Numbered from the stretch's first letter, positions 53,275 through 62,377 are shown. The stretch is 64,000 bases of DNA from an uncultured Bacteroidia bacterium (GCA_902778105.1 CACYWN010000012.1:21539-85538); one strand, 5' to 3'. Notes: generated by a model from the sequence alone, not told the origin. Numbers and translations are program-made.

Positions 53275-54171
53275 ATGAAAACACAGAACACTCCCGTTAC
53301 CGAGTCCACTTTACTTCAGGACAAGCCCAAGTCGAACAAAGATAAGTCCACCCCCAACCTCTGGCAGAGCGTGCTCGTCGGCGGCGTCCCCGGCATCCTG
53401 ATCGGGGCGATCGGCTACAATGCCGTGGAAGACGCAATCGCTCGTCCTGACGAGGAGAATGAAGACACTGAAACAATCGAAGAAGGGGCAGTCCAGGAAG
53501 TTCCCGAAATCCAGGTCGCTACTTCCGTAAACGACGGGATGTCCTTCAACGAGGCTTTTGAGGCCGCCCGGAACGAAGTCGGCCCCGGTGGAGCCTTCGT
53601 CTGGCATGGCCATGTCTACGGCACCTACCGAAGCAGCGATCCCGAGTGGCAGGAAATGTCGGCGGAAGATCGTGCCGAACTTTGCCAGACCATCATGTCC
53701 CAGGTCCATCCCGCGCCTTATACGCCGACAGAACATGAACCGGAAATCGTTGAGGTGCAGGAAGATGCGGAAGCCTCCTCGGGCGAAACGGCCGAGGAAG
53801 TATCTGTGGAAACCGCTGAAAATCAGGATGATGAGGTGGACGTCCATTTTATTGATGTTGTTCCTGGCCAGCTTGAAGACGGAACCCCCATTCCGGTCGG
53901 ACTTGCCGTAGTGAATGGTCATTCTGCGGCATTCGCAGACACGGATGGAGATGGAGAAGTTGATACAGTTCGGATCGACTTAAATGACAATAATGCTCTG
54001 GACGAAGGAGAAGAAGGGCCGATAAGCGGCCTCACTGTTGACCAAATGCTCTCCGAGGTCCAGGCAAATAATGCCTCCCTCGTGGACGATTCCCTCTACG
54101 GGAACATGCCTGATTATACAAATGACACTCCCGACTACACCAACGACGCAGATACCAGCAGCTTCTGCTAG
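53275..54171 (+). CDS. Acidic membrane protein of the kinase operon
   Basis: 298 aa, not assigned to a family. A single hydrophobic segment LWQSVLVGGVPGILIGAIG (about residues 31-49) is followed by a very acidic extracytoplasmic or cytoplasmic region. It contains a calcium-loop-like DTDGDGEVDTVRIDLNDNN and a Tyr/Asp/Asn-rich C-terminus with NMPDYTNDTPDYTND. I start at the ATG at 53275; an in-frame ATG at 53248 would add nine residues. It sits between phosphatase and kinase, and the Thr-rich acidic tail could be a phosphorylation target (inference). Confidence 0.65.
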   Translation: MKTQNTPVTESTLLQDKPKSNKDKSTPNLWQSVLVGGVPGILIGAIGYNAVEDAIARPDEENEDTETIEEGAVQEVPEIQVATSVNDGMSFNEAFEAARNEVGPGGAFVWHGHVYGTYRSSDPEWQEMSAEDRAELCQTIMSQVHPAPYTPTEHEPEIVEVQEDAEASSGETAEEVSVETAENQDDEVDVHFIDVVPGQLEDGTPIPVGLAVVNGHSAAFADTDGDGEVDTVRIDLNDNNALDEGEEGPISGLTVDQMLSEVQANNASLVDDSLYGNMPDYTNDTPDYTNDADTSSFC

Positions 54172-54176
54172 ACGAC

Positions 54177-55484
54177 ATGGCCGGCGATATTACCAATCTG
54201 CCCGCAGGCTCCAGGCTTCAGGGCGGTAAATACAAGATTATCAAGGTCCTTGGACAGGGAGGATTCGGGATAACCTATCTCGCGGAGCAGACCGGGCTGG
54301 GGATGAAGGTGGCTATCAAGGAGTTCTTCCTCAAGGGCTCCTGCCAGCGGGATGCGTCGACCTCTGAAATCAGTATCCCTGTGACGGACAATAAGGAACT
54401 GGTCGCAAAATGCCAGAAGAAGTTCAAGTCGGAAGCCCGGAAAATCGCCTCCCTGAACAACGACCATATCGTCAATATCATCGACATCTTTGACGAGAAC
54501 GGTACTTCCTATTATGTGATGAAATACCTGAGGGGCGGATCCCTGGCCGACAAGGTCCAGAGTGGTGCCATGCCCGAGCGGACCGCCCTTAAAGTCATCC
54601 ATGAAGTCGCTGACGCTTTGGAATCCATCCATTCCCACGGACTCCTGCATCTGGACATCAAGCCTGCCAATATCCTGTTCGATGAGCGCGACCGGGCTGT
54701 CCTGATTGATTTCGGGGTCTCCAAGTATGTGGATTCCCAGGATGATACGACCACGACGTCGTCCCTCGTTGGTTTCAGCCGGGGATTCGCCCCGCTGGAG
54801 CAGGTGAATGCAACCATAACGTCGCTGACTCCGGCGACGGATTTGTACGCGCTGGGCGCAACACTCTATAACTTGGTTGTCGGGATGGCGCCTCCCGAGG
54901 CGTCTCAGGTAATGGACAGCGGGCTTCCCGAAATGCCGTCCGGCATCAGTGACGAAGTCAAGAATGCCGTTACGGTTTCCATGCAGCCCCGGAAGAAAGA
55001 CCGGCCGCAGGATGTCCGCTCCTTCCTGGATCTGCTTCCGGAAGAAAAGGCGGCAGACGCGGGTGGGGATATCACGATTGGCGTTCCCGATCCGCAGCCT
55101 GAGCCGTCTGTCCCGGTAAAACCCAAGTCGGGAATTCCCTGGAAAATTGTCTCCGCGGTCTTGTTGTGCGCCAGCCTGATTCTCGGCATTCTGCTCTTTA
55201 CGCGAAAAGAGAGCGATATCCCCGACCTGAGCGGCGAAGTCGCAACGTTGACAACGGAAAAAGAAGATTTGCAAAAGCAGGTGGACGGGCTGCAGGGCAG
55301 GGAAAAATCCCTGACCCAGACCAACAGCAGCCTCCGGAAGCAGGTGGATGACCTGAAGGGTCAGGTGTCCACCCAGAACAGCCGGATCACGACGCTCCAG
55401 AAGGAGAATGCGACCCTGCAAAGACAAGTGAATGAATACAAACCTAAAGCTGAACGATGGGATCGTTCAATGAACAGCCGATGA
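54177..55484 (+). CDS. Transmembrane Ser/Thr protein kinase with coiled-coil tail
   Basis: 435-aa Hanks-type kinase. Gly-rich loop LGQGGFGITYLAE (about residues 25-37), Lys of VAIKEFF, catalytic loop HLDIKPANIL (HLD in place of HRD, common in this group), DFGVSK, and GFAPLEQ in place of the APE region. After the kinase domain (about 18-285) come a Pro-rich linker, one membrane span (IVSAVLLCASLILGILLF, about 324-341) and a coiled coil (about 350-425) outside the membrane. It overlaps the next gene by 4 bp. The outside coiled coil may be the sensor. Confidence 0.92.
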   Translation: MAGDITNLPAGSRLQGGKYKIIKVLGQGGFGITYLAEQTGLGMKVAIKEFFLKGSCQRDASTSEISIPVTDNKELVAKCQKKFKSEARKIASLNNDHIVNIIDIFDENGTSYYVMKYLRGGSLADKVQSGAMPERTALKVIHEVADALESIHSHGLLHLDIKPANILFDERDRAVLIDFGVSKYVDSQDDTTTTSSLVGFSRGFAPLEQVNATITSLTPATDLYALGATLYNLVVGMAPPEASQVMDSGLPEMPSGISDEVKNAVTVSMQPRKKDRPQDVRSFLDLLPEEKAADAGGDITIGVPDPQPEPSVPVKPKSGIPWKIVSAVLLCASLILGILLFTRKESDIPDLSGEVATLTTEKEDLQKQVDGLQGREKSLTQTNSSLRKQVDDLKGQVSTQNSRITTLQKENATLQRQVNEYKPKAERWDRSMNSR

Positions 55485-56533
55485 TGAAACTGACCGTCAA
55501 ACACATCCTTGTGTTACTCGTTGCGTGTCTTCTGCCGCTGGGCCTGTCCGCCCAGGAGAAGACACTTGCGTATTATAATTCGCATGAAAGCGAAATCCTT
55601 CCGGATGCACAGGCTGCCTTCCGGAAGGGAGACTATGACCGGACGCTGGAACTCTGCCGCTGGTATTATATCATTTTTGGCGATGATGCCGCCTATCCGC
55701 TTCGGGATCAGGCGGACCGCTGTTCCAAACTGAGTGATGAAATGACTCAGTTACGGGACGCGGGCAAAGTGAAGGAGGCCAAACTCAAGGCAAGTACCAT
55801 CCTCTCCATCAATCCGAATGATTCTGTCGCAAAAGCAGTCCTTTCAATGGAAGAGATAACCCCATCCGTGCAGGCAGAAGACACTGTGAGGGTTGCTCCG
55901 CCGGTTGAAACCGTCACCGTGCCGGTTGAAATCGAAGAAAAGCCCCAGGAGGAAACGGTTCAACCTACAGTGGAAGAAAAACCTTTGGTTGAGCCGGAAG
56001 TTAAGCCTGAGCCTGCACCTGTCGTTACTCCGGTCAAGAAGTACGAGCCTCATACTCGGTTTGTGATTAAAGCCGGAGCCTCCGTTCTTGACCTGAATCA
56101 GCTTGCCCAGACGATTGCCCCCGGAGGAGCCATCGGATTGTACGATTTGGGTGGAAGTCGGATCGGCCTTGAAGTTGGAGGATTTCTCTGCCCGGGGCTC
56201 TCCAGTCTTTCGGCTTCGTTGATGGGGCTTGATGCCGGCCTGGTTATCAGGGCGGCAAAAGGAATCTACCCCAAGCTTGGTGTTGGCTTCTTCTCTTGCA
56301 AATCCACTGAACTGACTGATTCTGCAACGCTGGGACTCAGTGCCGGAGGTGGAATAACCTTCCTGCTTGGCGGTCACTTCTGTGTTGAGGTGGGTGCCAA
56401 GTACTATCCGGCGGTTAAGGTGGGCGGTACCGAAACGGTTTCCACTGCCGGCGCCAGCTATGAGTTCCCTTCTTCCCCCGTAATCCTTTCAGGAGGCATT
56501 GCTCCGGAGGTTCGCATCGGGTTTGTATTCTAG
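55481..56533 (+). CDS. Exported TPR-like/beta-barrel protein (copy A)
   Basis: 350-aa envelope protein: signal peptide (VLLVACLLPLGLSAQ, cleavage near 26), an N-terminal helical TPR-like domain (about 27-130; PDAQAAFRKGDYDRTLELCR, AGKVKEAKLKASTIL), a Pro/Glu-rich linker (about 140-185), and a C-terminal Gly/aromatic beta-barrel region ending in VRIGFVF, typical of outer-membrane proteins. The helical domain is nearly the same as in the copy at 62741; the barrel differs. It is coupled to the kinase gene and may be the envelope output or sensor of the system. Confidence 0.75.
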   Translation: MMKLTVKHILVLLVACLLPLGLSAQEKTLAYYNSHESEILPDAQAAFRKGDYDRTLELCRWYYIIFGDDAAYPLRDQADRCSKLSDEMTQLRDAGKVKEAKLKASTILSINPNDSVAKAVLSMEEITPSVQAEDTVRVAPPVETVTVPVEIEEKPQEETVQPTVEEKPLVEPEVKPEPAPVVTPVKKYEPHTRFVIKAGASVLDLNQLAQTIAPGGAIGLYDLGGSRIGLEVGGFLCPGLSSLSASLMGLDAGLVIRAAKGIYPKLGVGFFSCKSTELTDSATLGLSAGGGITFLLGGHFCVEVGAKYYPAVKVGGTETVSTAGASYEFPSSPVILSGGIAPEVRIGFVF

Positions 56534-56559
56534 CTCTCAATCATTTCGCCGGATAACCT

Positions 56560-59500
56560 ATGAAGCGCTTTCTCTCCATATTTGCCACTATCGCTATCGT
56601 GTTCTCCTGCACCAACTACCAGGAGGAAGAGGCCCCTGCTAGTTTTGTTACGGACGTTTCAGAACTGAGTTTCGAATCCGGCCTGTCAATTCTGTCATTG
56701 ACTGTGAGAAGTGGGACAAAGTGGGGTGTCACCCAGATGCCCTCATGGCTAACCCTTGATTCTATCAAGAGGTCCGTGAATTCTCCCTTTGAATGGTCCG
56801 TCAGTTTTATTGCCGATGTAAACGAAGGGTATGACCGGGAAGGAGTGGTCGTTATCGAGAATGAGTACACGCAGAGAACGGTGTCCGTAGTGCAGGAAGG
56901 ACAGAAAGGGAAGTACGTGGCTGTTGAATCTGTCTCTTTGTTTCAGACGAGTGTGACCTTGACGGAAGGGGAATCATCTGCCCTGACTTACACGCTCAGT
57001 CCTTCGAATGCCTCGGTTCGAGACGTGATATGGAAGTCCAGTTCTCCCTCTGTGGCAACTGTGTCCGGCAATGGGAAAGTTGAGGCCATTGCCGTTGGAA
57101 CGACGACAATCACCATTACGACTGAAGATGGTGGTAAAACGGCATCCTGTGCCGTTACCGTCAAGGCGAAAGTGATTCCGGTCGAAAGTGTCAGCTTGAA
57201 CAAGACGAGCATGACGCTGACGGAAGGAGATACATATCCATTGACTGCCACGGTTACCCCTTCAAATGCGACGGACAAGTCGGTGACCTGGTCGTCCGAC
57301 AATACTACTGTGGCAACGGTTTCGTCTTCCGGTGTCGTGACTGCGAAGGCTGCGGGAACGGCCACAATAACAGTAACGACGAATGACGGAAGCAAGAAGG
57401 CAACTTGCACGGTTACCGTTCAAGCCAAGACAATATCGGTCACAGGTGTGTCATTGAACAAAACATCGTTGTCCCTATTGATCGGCGGTACGGAAAGATT
57501 GACGGCCACGGTAACTCCTACGAATGCGACAAACAAGAATGTAACTTGGTCAAGTTCCAATTCGAGTGTCGCGACGGTTGACTCGAATGGAAATGTATCG
57601 GCTGTCAAAGTCGGGACCGCGGTCATTACGGCAACAACGGAGGATGGAAAGAAGACGGCGACCTGTTCGGTTACCGTGAATCCGATCGCTGTAACCGGCG
57701 TAAGCCTGAACCAGACCAGCCTTACGATGACAGTAGGGGATACCCAAACGTTATCCGCTACGGTAACCCCGTCCAATGCGACCGACAAGTCAGTTTCCTG
57801 GTCCTCCAGCAATACGTCTGTCGCTACGGTTTCGTCTTCCGGCTTAGTTACGGCGAAGACTGCTGGAACGGCGACGGTCACGGTCACAACGACCGATGGA
57901 GGCAAGAAAGCCACTTGCTCGGTGACCGTTCAGGCCCAGAAGATTTCCGTAACAGGCGTGAGCCTGAATAAGACGTCGATGTCGATGACGGTAGGTGATA
58001 CGGAGACCTTGACGGCAACGGTGTTGCCAACGAACGCGACGGATAAGTCTGTCACATGGTCTTCAAGTAAAACGACGGTCGCTGCGGTGTCCTCGAGTGG
58101 TGTTGTGACCGCAAAAGCGGCTGGTACGGCCACGATTACCGTTACAACTACCGATGGATCAAAGACTGCGACGTGTACTGTGACAGTCCAGGCCGCGAAA
58201 GTATCCGTCACCGGAGTGAGCCTGAACAAGAGTTCCCTGTCCATGACGGTGGGGGATACGGAGACCTTGACGGCAACGGTGTTGCCAACGAACGCGACGG
58301 ATAAGTCTGTCACGTGGTCTTCAAGTAAAACAACGGTCGCAACGGTGTCCTCTAGTGGAGTCGTGACAGCAAAAGCCGCCGGAACGGCAACAATTACCGT
58401 TATGACAACCGATGGTTCCAAGACTGCGACGTGCTCTGTAACGGTTCAAGCTGCGAAAGTATCCGTTACCAGCGTTAGCCTGAACAAGAGTTCCCTCTCC
58501 ATGACGGTAGGTGATACGGAAACCTTAACAGCAACAGTGTTGCCATCGAGTGCGACCGATAAGTCTGTAACATGGTCTTCGAGCAAGACCTCTGTGGCAT
58601 CGGTATCCTCCAGTGGCGTCGTGACGGCAAAAGCCGCAGGAACGGCGACGATTACCGTTACGACAACCGACGGATCAAAGACTGCGACTTGTACTGTGAC
58701 GGTCCAGGCCGCGAAGGTCTCTGTTACCGGAGTAAGCCTAAACAAGAGTTCCCTTTCCATGACGGTAAGTGACACGGAGACCTTGACGGCAACAGTGTTG
58801 CCGTCGAACGCTACTGATAAATCGGTTACGTGGAAATCAAGTAATACGACGGTTGCGACAGTGTCCTCCAGTGGCGTTGTGACGGCAAAAGCCGCTGGTA
58901 CGGCTACAATTACCGTCACAACGAACGATGGGGCTAAGACGGCAACATGCGCCGTGACCGTGAAGGCTGCGACAGTGTCCGTTACAGGCGTAAGCCTGAA
59001 CAAGACATCGTTATCGATGACAGTGGGCGATACGCAGACCTTGACCGCGACGGTTACTCCGTCGAATGCGACGGATAAGTCGGTTACGTGGTCGTCAAGC
59101 AACACCTCGGTGGTGACGGTTTCTTCCTCCGGTGTTGTAACGGCGAAAGCCGCTGGCTCCGCCACAATTACCGTCACTACTAATGATGGAGGGAAGAAGG
59201 CCACCTGTTCAGTTACTGTAGAAAAAAACACTACCGGGACTTTGAATGGCCATGCATACGTTGAAATGGGGGATGGCTTGAAATGGGCTACGATGAACGT
59301 TGGAGCAAGCTCGCCTACTGATTACGGCGACTATTTCGCCTGGGGAGAGACAGAACCATACTACATCAGTCAAAGTCCTCTGGTATGGAAAGATGGCAAG
59401 AGCGCCGGTTATGCCTGGGCCTCATATTTTGATAATCCGAGCGGAGATGGTAAATACACGATGGACAATAATAATATCCTTGACCTTGAAGATGACGCAG

Positions 59501-59838
59501 CAAATTCGAACTGGGGTGCCTCATGGAGAATGCCCACAGATGCCGAATGGGCTCAGTTGTGTGATACTGAGAATTTTACGTGGAGTTGGGATTCTACCAA
59601 AAAAGGGTTTACAGTTACCAGCAAAATACCCGGATACATTGGTAACCAGATTTTCCTTCCCGCCACCGGTTACTGGGAGGGCACATATCTTAGCGATGTT
59701 GGTTCTGGCGGTGGGTATTGGTCATCGTCTCTCAAGGCTGCGTACTTTGCGTGGCACGTGTACTTCTATTCCGACCGTGTTGGCAGGTATGGGGAATACC
59801 GTAGCTTCGGGCAATCAGTCCGTCCCGTTTCAGATTAG
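56560..59838 (+). CDS. Large surface lipoprotein: BACON, nine BIG_2 repeats, FISUMP-like end
   Basis: 1092 aa. A lipoprotein signal peptide ends at IVFSC (Cys17). A BACON-like domain follows (about 35-115; SGTKWGVTQMPSWLTLDSI). Nine BIG_2 Ig-like repeats of about 85 residues occupy about residues 120-888, each starting like VTGVSLNKTSLSMTVGDT. The C-terminal about 200 residues (GHAYVEMGDGLKWATMNVGA to FGQSVRPVSD) are a FISUMP/C-type-lectin-like domain. It lies 26 bp after the barrel gene and ends the operon. It is probably a surface-exposed stalk displaying a binding head. Confidence 0.9.
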   Translation: MKRFLSIFATIAIVFSCTNYQEEEAPASFVTDVSELSFESGLSILSLTVRSGTKWGVTQMPSWLTLDSIKRSVNSPFEWSVSFIADVNEGYDREGVVVIENEYTQRTVSVVQEGQKGKYVAVESVSLFQTSVTLTEGESSALTYTLSPSNASVRDVIWKSSSPSVATVSGNGKVEAIAVGTTTITITTEDGGKTASCAVTVKAKVIPVESVSLNKTSMTLTEGDTYPLTATVTPSNATDKSVTWSSDNTTVATVSSSGVVTAKAAGTATITVTTNDGSKKATCTVTVQAKTISVTGVSLNKTSLSLLIGGTERLTATVTPTNATNKNVTWSSSNSSVATVDSNGNVSAVKVGTAVITATTEDGKKTATCSVTVNPIAVTGVSLNQTSLTMTVGDTQTLSATVTPSNATDKSVSWSSSNTSVATVSSSGLVTAKTAGTATVTVTTTDGGKKATCSVTVQAQKISVTGVSLNKTSMSMTVGDTETLTATVLPTNATDKSVTWSSSKTTVAAVSSSGVVTAKAAGTATITVTTTDGSKTATCTVTVQAAKVSVTGVSLNKSSLSMTVGDTETLTATVLPTNATDKSVTWSSSKTTVATVSSSGVVTAKAAGTATITVMTTDGSKTATCSVTVQAAKVSVTSVSLNKSSLSMTVGDTETLTATVLPSSATDKSVTWSSSKTSVASVSSSGVVTAKAAGTATITVTTTDGSKTATCTVTVQAAKVSVTGVSLNKSSLSMTVSDTETLTATVLPSNATDKSVTWKSSNTTVATVSSSGVVTAKAAGTATITVTTNDGAKTATCAVTVKAATVSVTGVSLNKTSLSMTVGDTQTLTATVTPSNATDKSVTWSSSNTSVVTVSSSGVVTAKAAGSATITVTTNDGGKKATCSVTVEKNTTGTLNGHAYVEMGDGLKWATMNVGASSPTDYGDYFAWGETEPYYISQSPLVWKDGKSAGYAWASYFDNPSGDGKYTMDNNNILDLEDDAANSNWGASWRMPTDAEWAQLCDTENFTWSWDSTKKGFTVTSKIPGYIGNQIFLPATGYWEGTYLSDVGSGGGYWSSSLKAAYFAWHVYFYSDRVGRYGEYRSFGQSVRPVSD
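56917..59224 (+). repeat. Nine tandem BIG_2-coding repeats
   Basis: Units of about 255-258 bp. Units five to eight (57940-58970) are nearly identical at the DNA level, including a stretch of more than 50 bp repeated exactly between units five and six (from 58009 and 58259). Outer units are more diverged. The arrangement allows repeat number to change by recombination. Confidence 0.9.
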
Positions 59839-59885
59839 TTTAATCATTCTGCTAGTCAATTGACTGGCAGGCAAAACAATTAATT

Positions 59886-60182
59886 ATGCAATACACTATT
59901 ATTGATCCAGAAGAATTGGTATCACTCTTCGAAGAAGCAAGAATCCAACTTCAACAATCATGTTTGGAAACTGGACAGAAAACAGACATTTCGTCAATGC
60001 AAGAGAATGTCACCTTTTTACAGGTAATCGCGACATACCTGATAAGGCATTCTCTCCATTTGCGGAACAAACAGTTGTTGATAGACGAACTCGCACATTG
60101 CTTCAGATCAGCAATCAGTCTTGATAATCTGTTACCGGAGAAAGACTATAAAACTATGCTTGAAATACTGCTGAGAGGATAA
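59886..60182 (+). CDS. Small unknown protein
   Basis: 98 aa, helical, soluble, not recognised (MQYTIIDPEELVSLFEEARI at the start; HLRNKQLLIDELAHCFRSAI later). It begins 47 bp after the large lipoprotein gene, in DNA that is clearly richer in A+T than the operon before it. It may belong with the AT-rich insert rather than the signalling operon. Confidence 0.5.
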   Translation: MQYTIIDPEELVSLFEEARIQLQQSCLETGQKTDISSMQENVTFLQVIATYLIRHSLHLRNKQLLIDELAHCFRSAISLDNLLPEKDYKTMLEILLRG

Positions 60183-60201
60183 TTTCAATTGAATTTCAGA
60201 C

Positions 60202-60523
60202 ATGACATTCAAACAAATCTTATCGTGTATTCCTGAGGAAAGAGCAAGTCAGGAATGTACCGAATTCCCCCTCCTATCAAGGCTCCCTAATTCAAGATTG
60301 GGAAAGCTACAAAGGAAGAATTGCGCTGAAATGTGCCAGATGTGGCAAAGATCTTATGCAAGATGATAAGGTCGGAGGTCATTTTCTTAAGGTACCTGGA
60401 ATCTCGATTGACTATTATGTTGTTCCTTTATGCAAAGTATGTAATCATCCAAGCATAAAAGAACCATACTTTGTCCCCGTTCGCGATCTTGCAAGACTTA
60501 TTGATATCAAACGAAACAAATGA
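60202..60523 (+). pseudogene. Frameshifted small zinc-finger/HNH-like gene
   Basis: An ATG at 60202 opens a frame (MTFKQILSCIPEERASQECT...) that is soon lost, while the next frame encodes CARCGKDLMQDDKVGGHF and VVPLCKVCNHPSIKEPYF to the TGA at 60521. Removing one C from the run of five at 60267-60271 joins them into one protein of about 107 residues. The paired CxxC motifs around a GGH resemble small HNH-like or GAHV-type zinc proteins. It may be a real pseudogene, a phase-variable tract or an assembly error. From 60524 to 60713 no intact gene is seen; fragments in two frames suggest another broken ORF. Confidence 0.5.
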
Positions 60524-60713
60524 ACTATGGCTTACGTAAACAGGCCTCATTACATATGGAACGGCTGATGCGATCTGGGGGGAAACACTTTATTCGTACA
60601 ATACAATCTATAACGGACTAAAGTGGGATCCCCTCGCCGAATCGTATCACTTTTTGCAATGGATGATACATATTCATTCTCAAAAACTGACATGGCATTG
60701 TAATCAGTAAACT

Positions 60714-61124
60714 ATGACAAAAACCACATCAATGGAGGATATTAAAAAAATCATTGCCGAGGCTTCTGATTATCGGATTGGTTCCCCCGTTATTATAGAT
60801 GGTCGAGAAACGTATATTACGACTATTCCAGATGGGAAAGGTATTATTGATGGTTATACTGTTTCAGGCGATACTCTTTGTCATGCGAAAGATGAGTTAG
60901 AACCGGTACCGTTGAAGGAGAGCTTTTTCCTTCGTCATAATAGCATCTATATACAAGAAGATGATCTGTACACATGTAAGGGCAATTCTCATGTTTTATC
61001 GGTTACCAGAGATAATAGCTGTATTGTAGATGCAATAGAGTGTGGCCATGTGTATAAGCACGAGTTACTGTATATTATGAGAAAACTCTGCAATATCTGC
61101 ATACCGACACCCGATAATAGTTAA
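60714..61124 (+). CDS. Unknown protein in AT-rich segment
   Basis: 136 aa, soluble, beta-rich, unassigned. Features: a repeated strand pattern (YRIGSPVIIDGRETYITTIP; SIYIQEDDLYTCKGNSHVLS) and a Cys-containing C-terminal helix (LLYIMRKLCNICIPTPDNS). It lies 37 bp upstream of the MBL-fold gene and shares its low GC content, so the two may be acquired together. Confidence 0.55.
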   Translation: MTKTTSMEDIKKIIAEASDYRIGSPVIIDGRETYITTIPDGKGIIDGYTVSGDTLCHAKDELEPVPLKESFFLRHNSIYIQEDDLYTCKGNSHVLSVTRDNSCIVDAIECGHVYKHELLYIMRKLCNICIPTPDNS

Positions 61125-61161
61125 CGTGCACTGTAATTCTTTCATGCAGAGCTTGTAAGGT

Positions 61162-62310
61162 ATGATTCGACTAGAACGTATTTTTTACCCCGTCGGACAT
61201 GGCGCATTCTATGTTGAGCGTTTTTATGTAGATAATGCAACGAGTCCGTTTTATTCGGTTGTATTTGATTGTGGATGTTACAATGGGACACCTCTGAGCA
61301 CCTATCAAAAGAGGATCAACTCTATTATTGACAATGATGCTTCTCTTCCGGATACTATTGATGTTCTTTTTATTTCTCATTTCCATACCGACCATATCAA
61401 TGGGATCAAGCATTTGCTGAGTATATGCGATGTGAAGACAATTGTAGTTCCTCAGTTAAGCGAATTAGAAAGGATTGATTTGTATATTAACGAGTTGGTT
61501 CAGGCGGATGGCTTTGATATAGAATCACTTATTGATGGCTTTACTGAGTTTGAAGACGAATTAAGCAATAAGAATATCATTCAAGTTGAAGTGTGTCCTG
61601 AATCGTTAAGCGAGGATTGGCATCCTGATTCTGTAAGTATTGATAACCTTCAAAATACAGTCCCCTCAGGAGCAATTCTTCAAAAACAATTTGGTGAGAA
61701 GTGCATTTGGACATATACTCCTTTTAACCCATCTATTGCAAGTAGAGCCTCTAAACTGCATTATGCGTTATGCCAATCGAAGGTATTTGGCACTATTTTC
61801 AATACGACTGGCAACAATAAGATTGAGGAGTTGGGCAAGATGATTAGAAATGGGCACCTGAAGGAACTGAAAGAATTGTTCAAACAGGTATTCAACAACC
61901 GGCATAACGAGTATTCCATGACTGTATTATCTTCTTTGGGTGATTGCTGTCATCAACCTTGTGAGAAAGCATGTCATAAAGCAATCCCTGCTCAGAATCG
62001 CTATTGTACGCTCAATTGTCTTTATATGGGAGACTTCCAACCTGACAAAGTCAATCTTCCGTTACTACTTAAAACTTATGACAATCTCCAATACGTTGGA
62101 CTTCTTCAAGTCCCTCATCATGGATCAGAACACAACTATGCTACTGAGTTATTTCAGTCCCCAAGAATATGTATTGTGTCAGCAGACACGGACGACCATT
62201 ATTCGCACCCTGACAAGAAAACTTTGGACGGAATTGTAGGTAATAAGGGTATTGTTATCCTTGTAACAGAAACTGACGCATCCAAACAAAGGTTTATCTA
62301 TCACTTGTAG
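61162..62310 (+). CDS. Metallo-beta-lactamase-fold hydrolase
   Basis: 382 aa with a ComEC/Rec2-like MBL fold: PVGHGAFYVERF at the start, YSVVFDCG, the zinc motif ISHFHTDHINGI (about residues 71-82), LYMGDF and LLQVPHHGSEHNY, and a final SADTDDHYSHP. A Cys-rich insert (CCHQPCEKACHKAIPAQNRY) is unusual. There is no signal peptide or membrane part, so it is not a competence channel. Similar stand-alone MBL proteins occur in accessory and conflict gene clusters; the substrate (nucleotide or nucleic acid) is not predictable. Base composition differs from the core genome. Confidence 0.8.
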   Translation: MIRLERIFYPVGHGAFYVERFYVDNATSPFYSVVFDCGCYNGTPLSTYQKRINSIIDNDASLPDTIDVLFISHFHTDHINGIKHLLSICDVKTIVVPQLSELERIDLYINELVQADGFDIESLIDGFTEFEDELSNKNIIQVEVCPESLSEDWHPDSVSIDNLQNTVPSGAILQKQFGEKCIWTYTPFNPSIASRASKLHYALCQSKVFGTIFNTTGNNKIEELGKMIRNGHLKELKELFKQVFNNRHNEYSMTVLSSLGDCCHQPCEKACHKAIPAQNRYCTLNCLYMGDFQPDKVNLPLLLKTYDNLQYVGLLQVPHHGSEHNYATELFQSPRICIVSADTDDHYSHPDKKTLDGIVGNKGIVILVTETDASKQRFIYHL

Positions 62311-62377
62311 GACATCTTGTCATAAAGATGGAATACTGATTTATAAAAGGCCGTATCATTTACGTAATAAGCTAAAA

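Noticed and set aside
61162-62310. ComEC/Rec2 competence channel
   Set aside because: Only the MBL part is present, with no membrane segments, so it is a stand-alone hydrolase.
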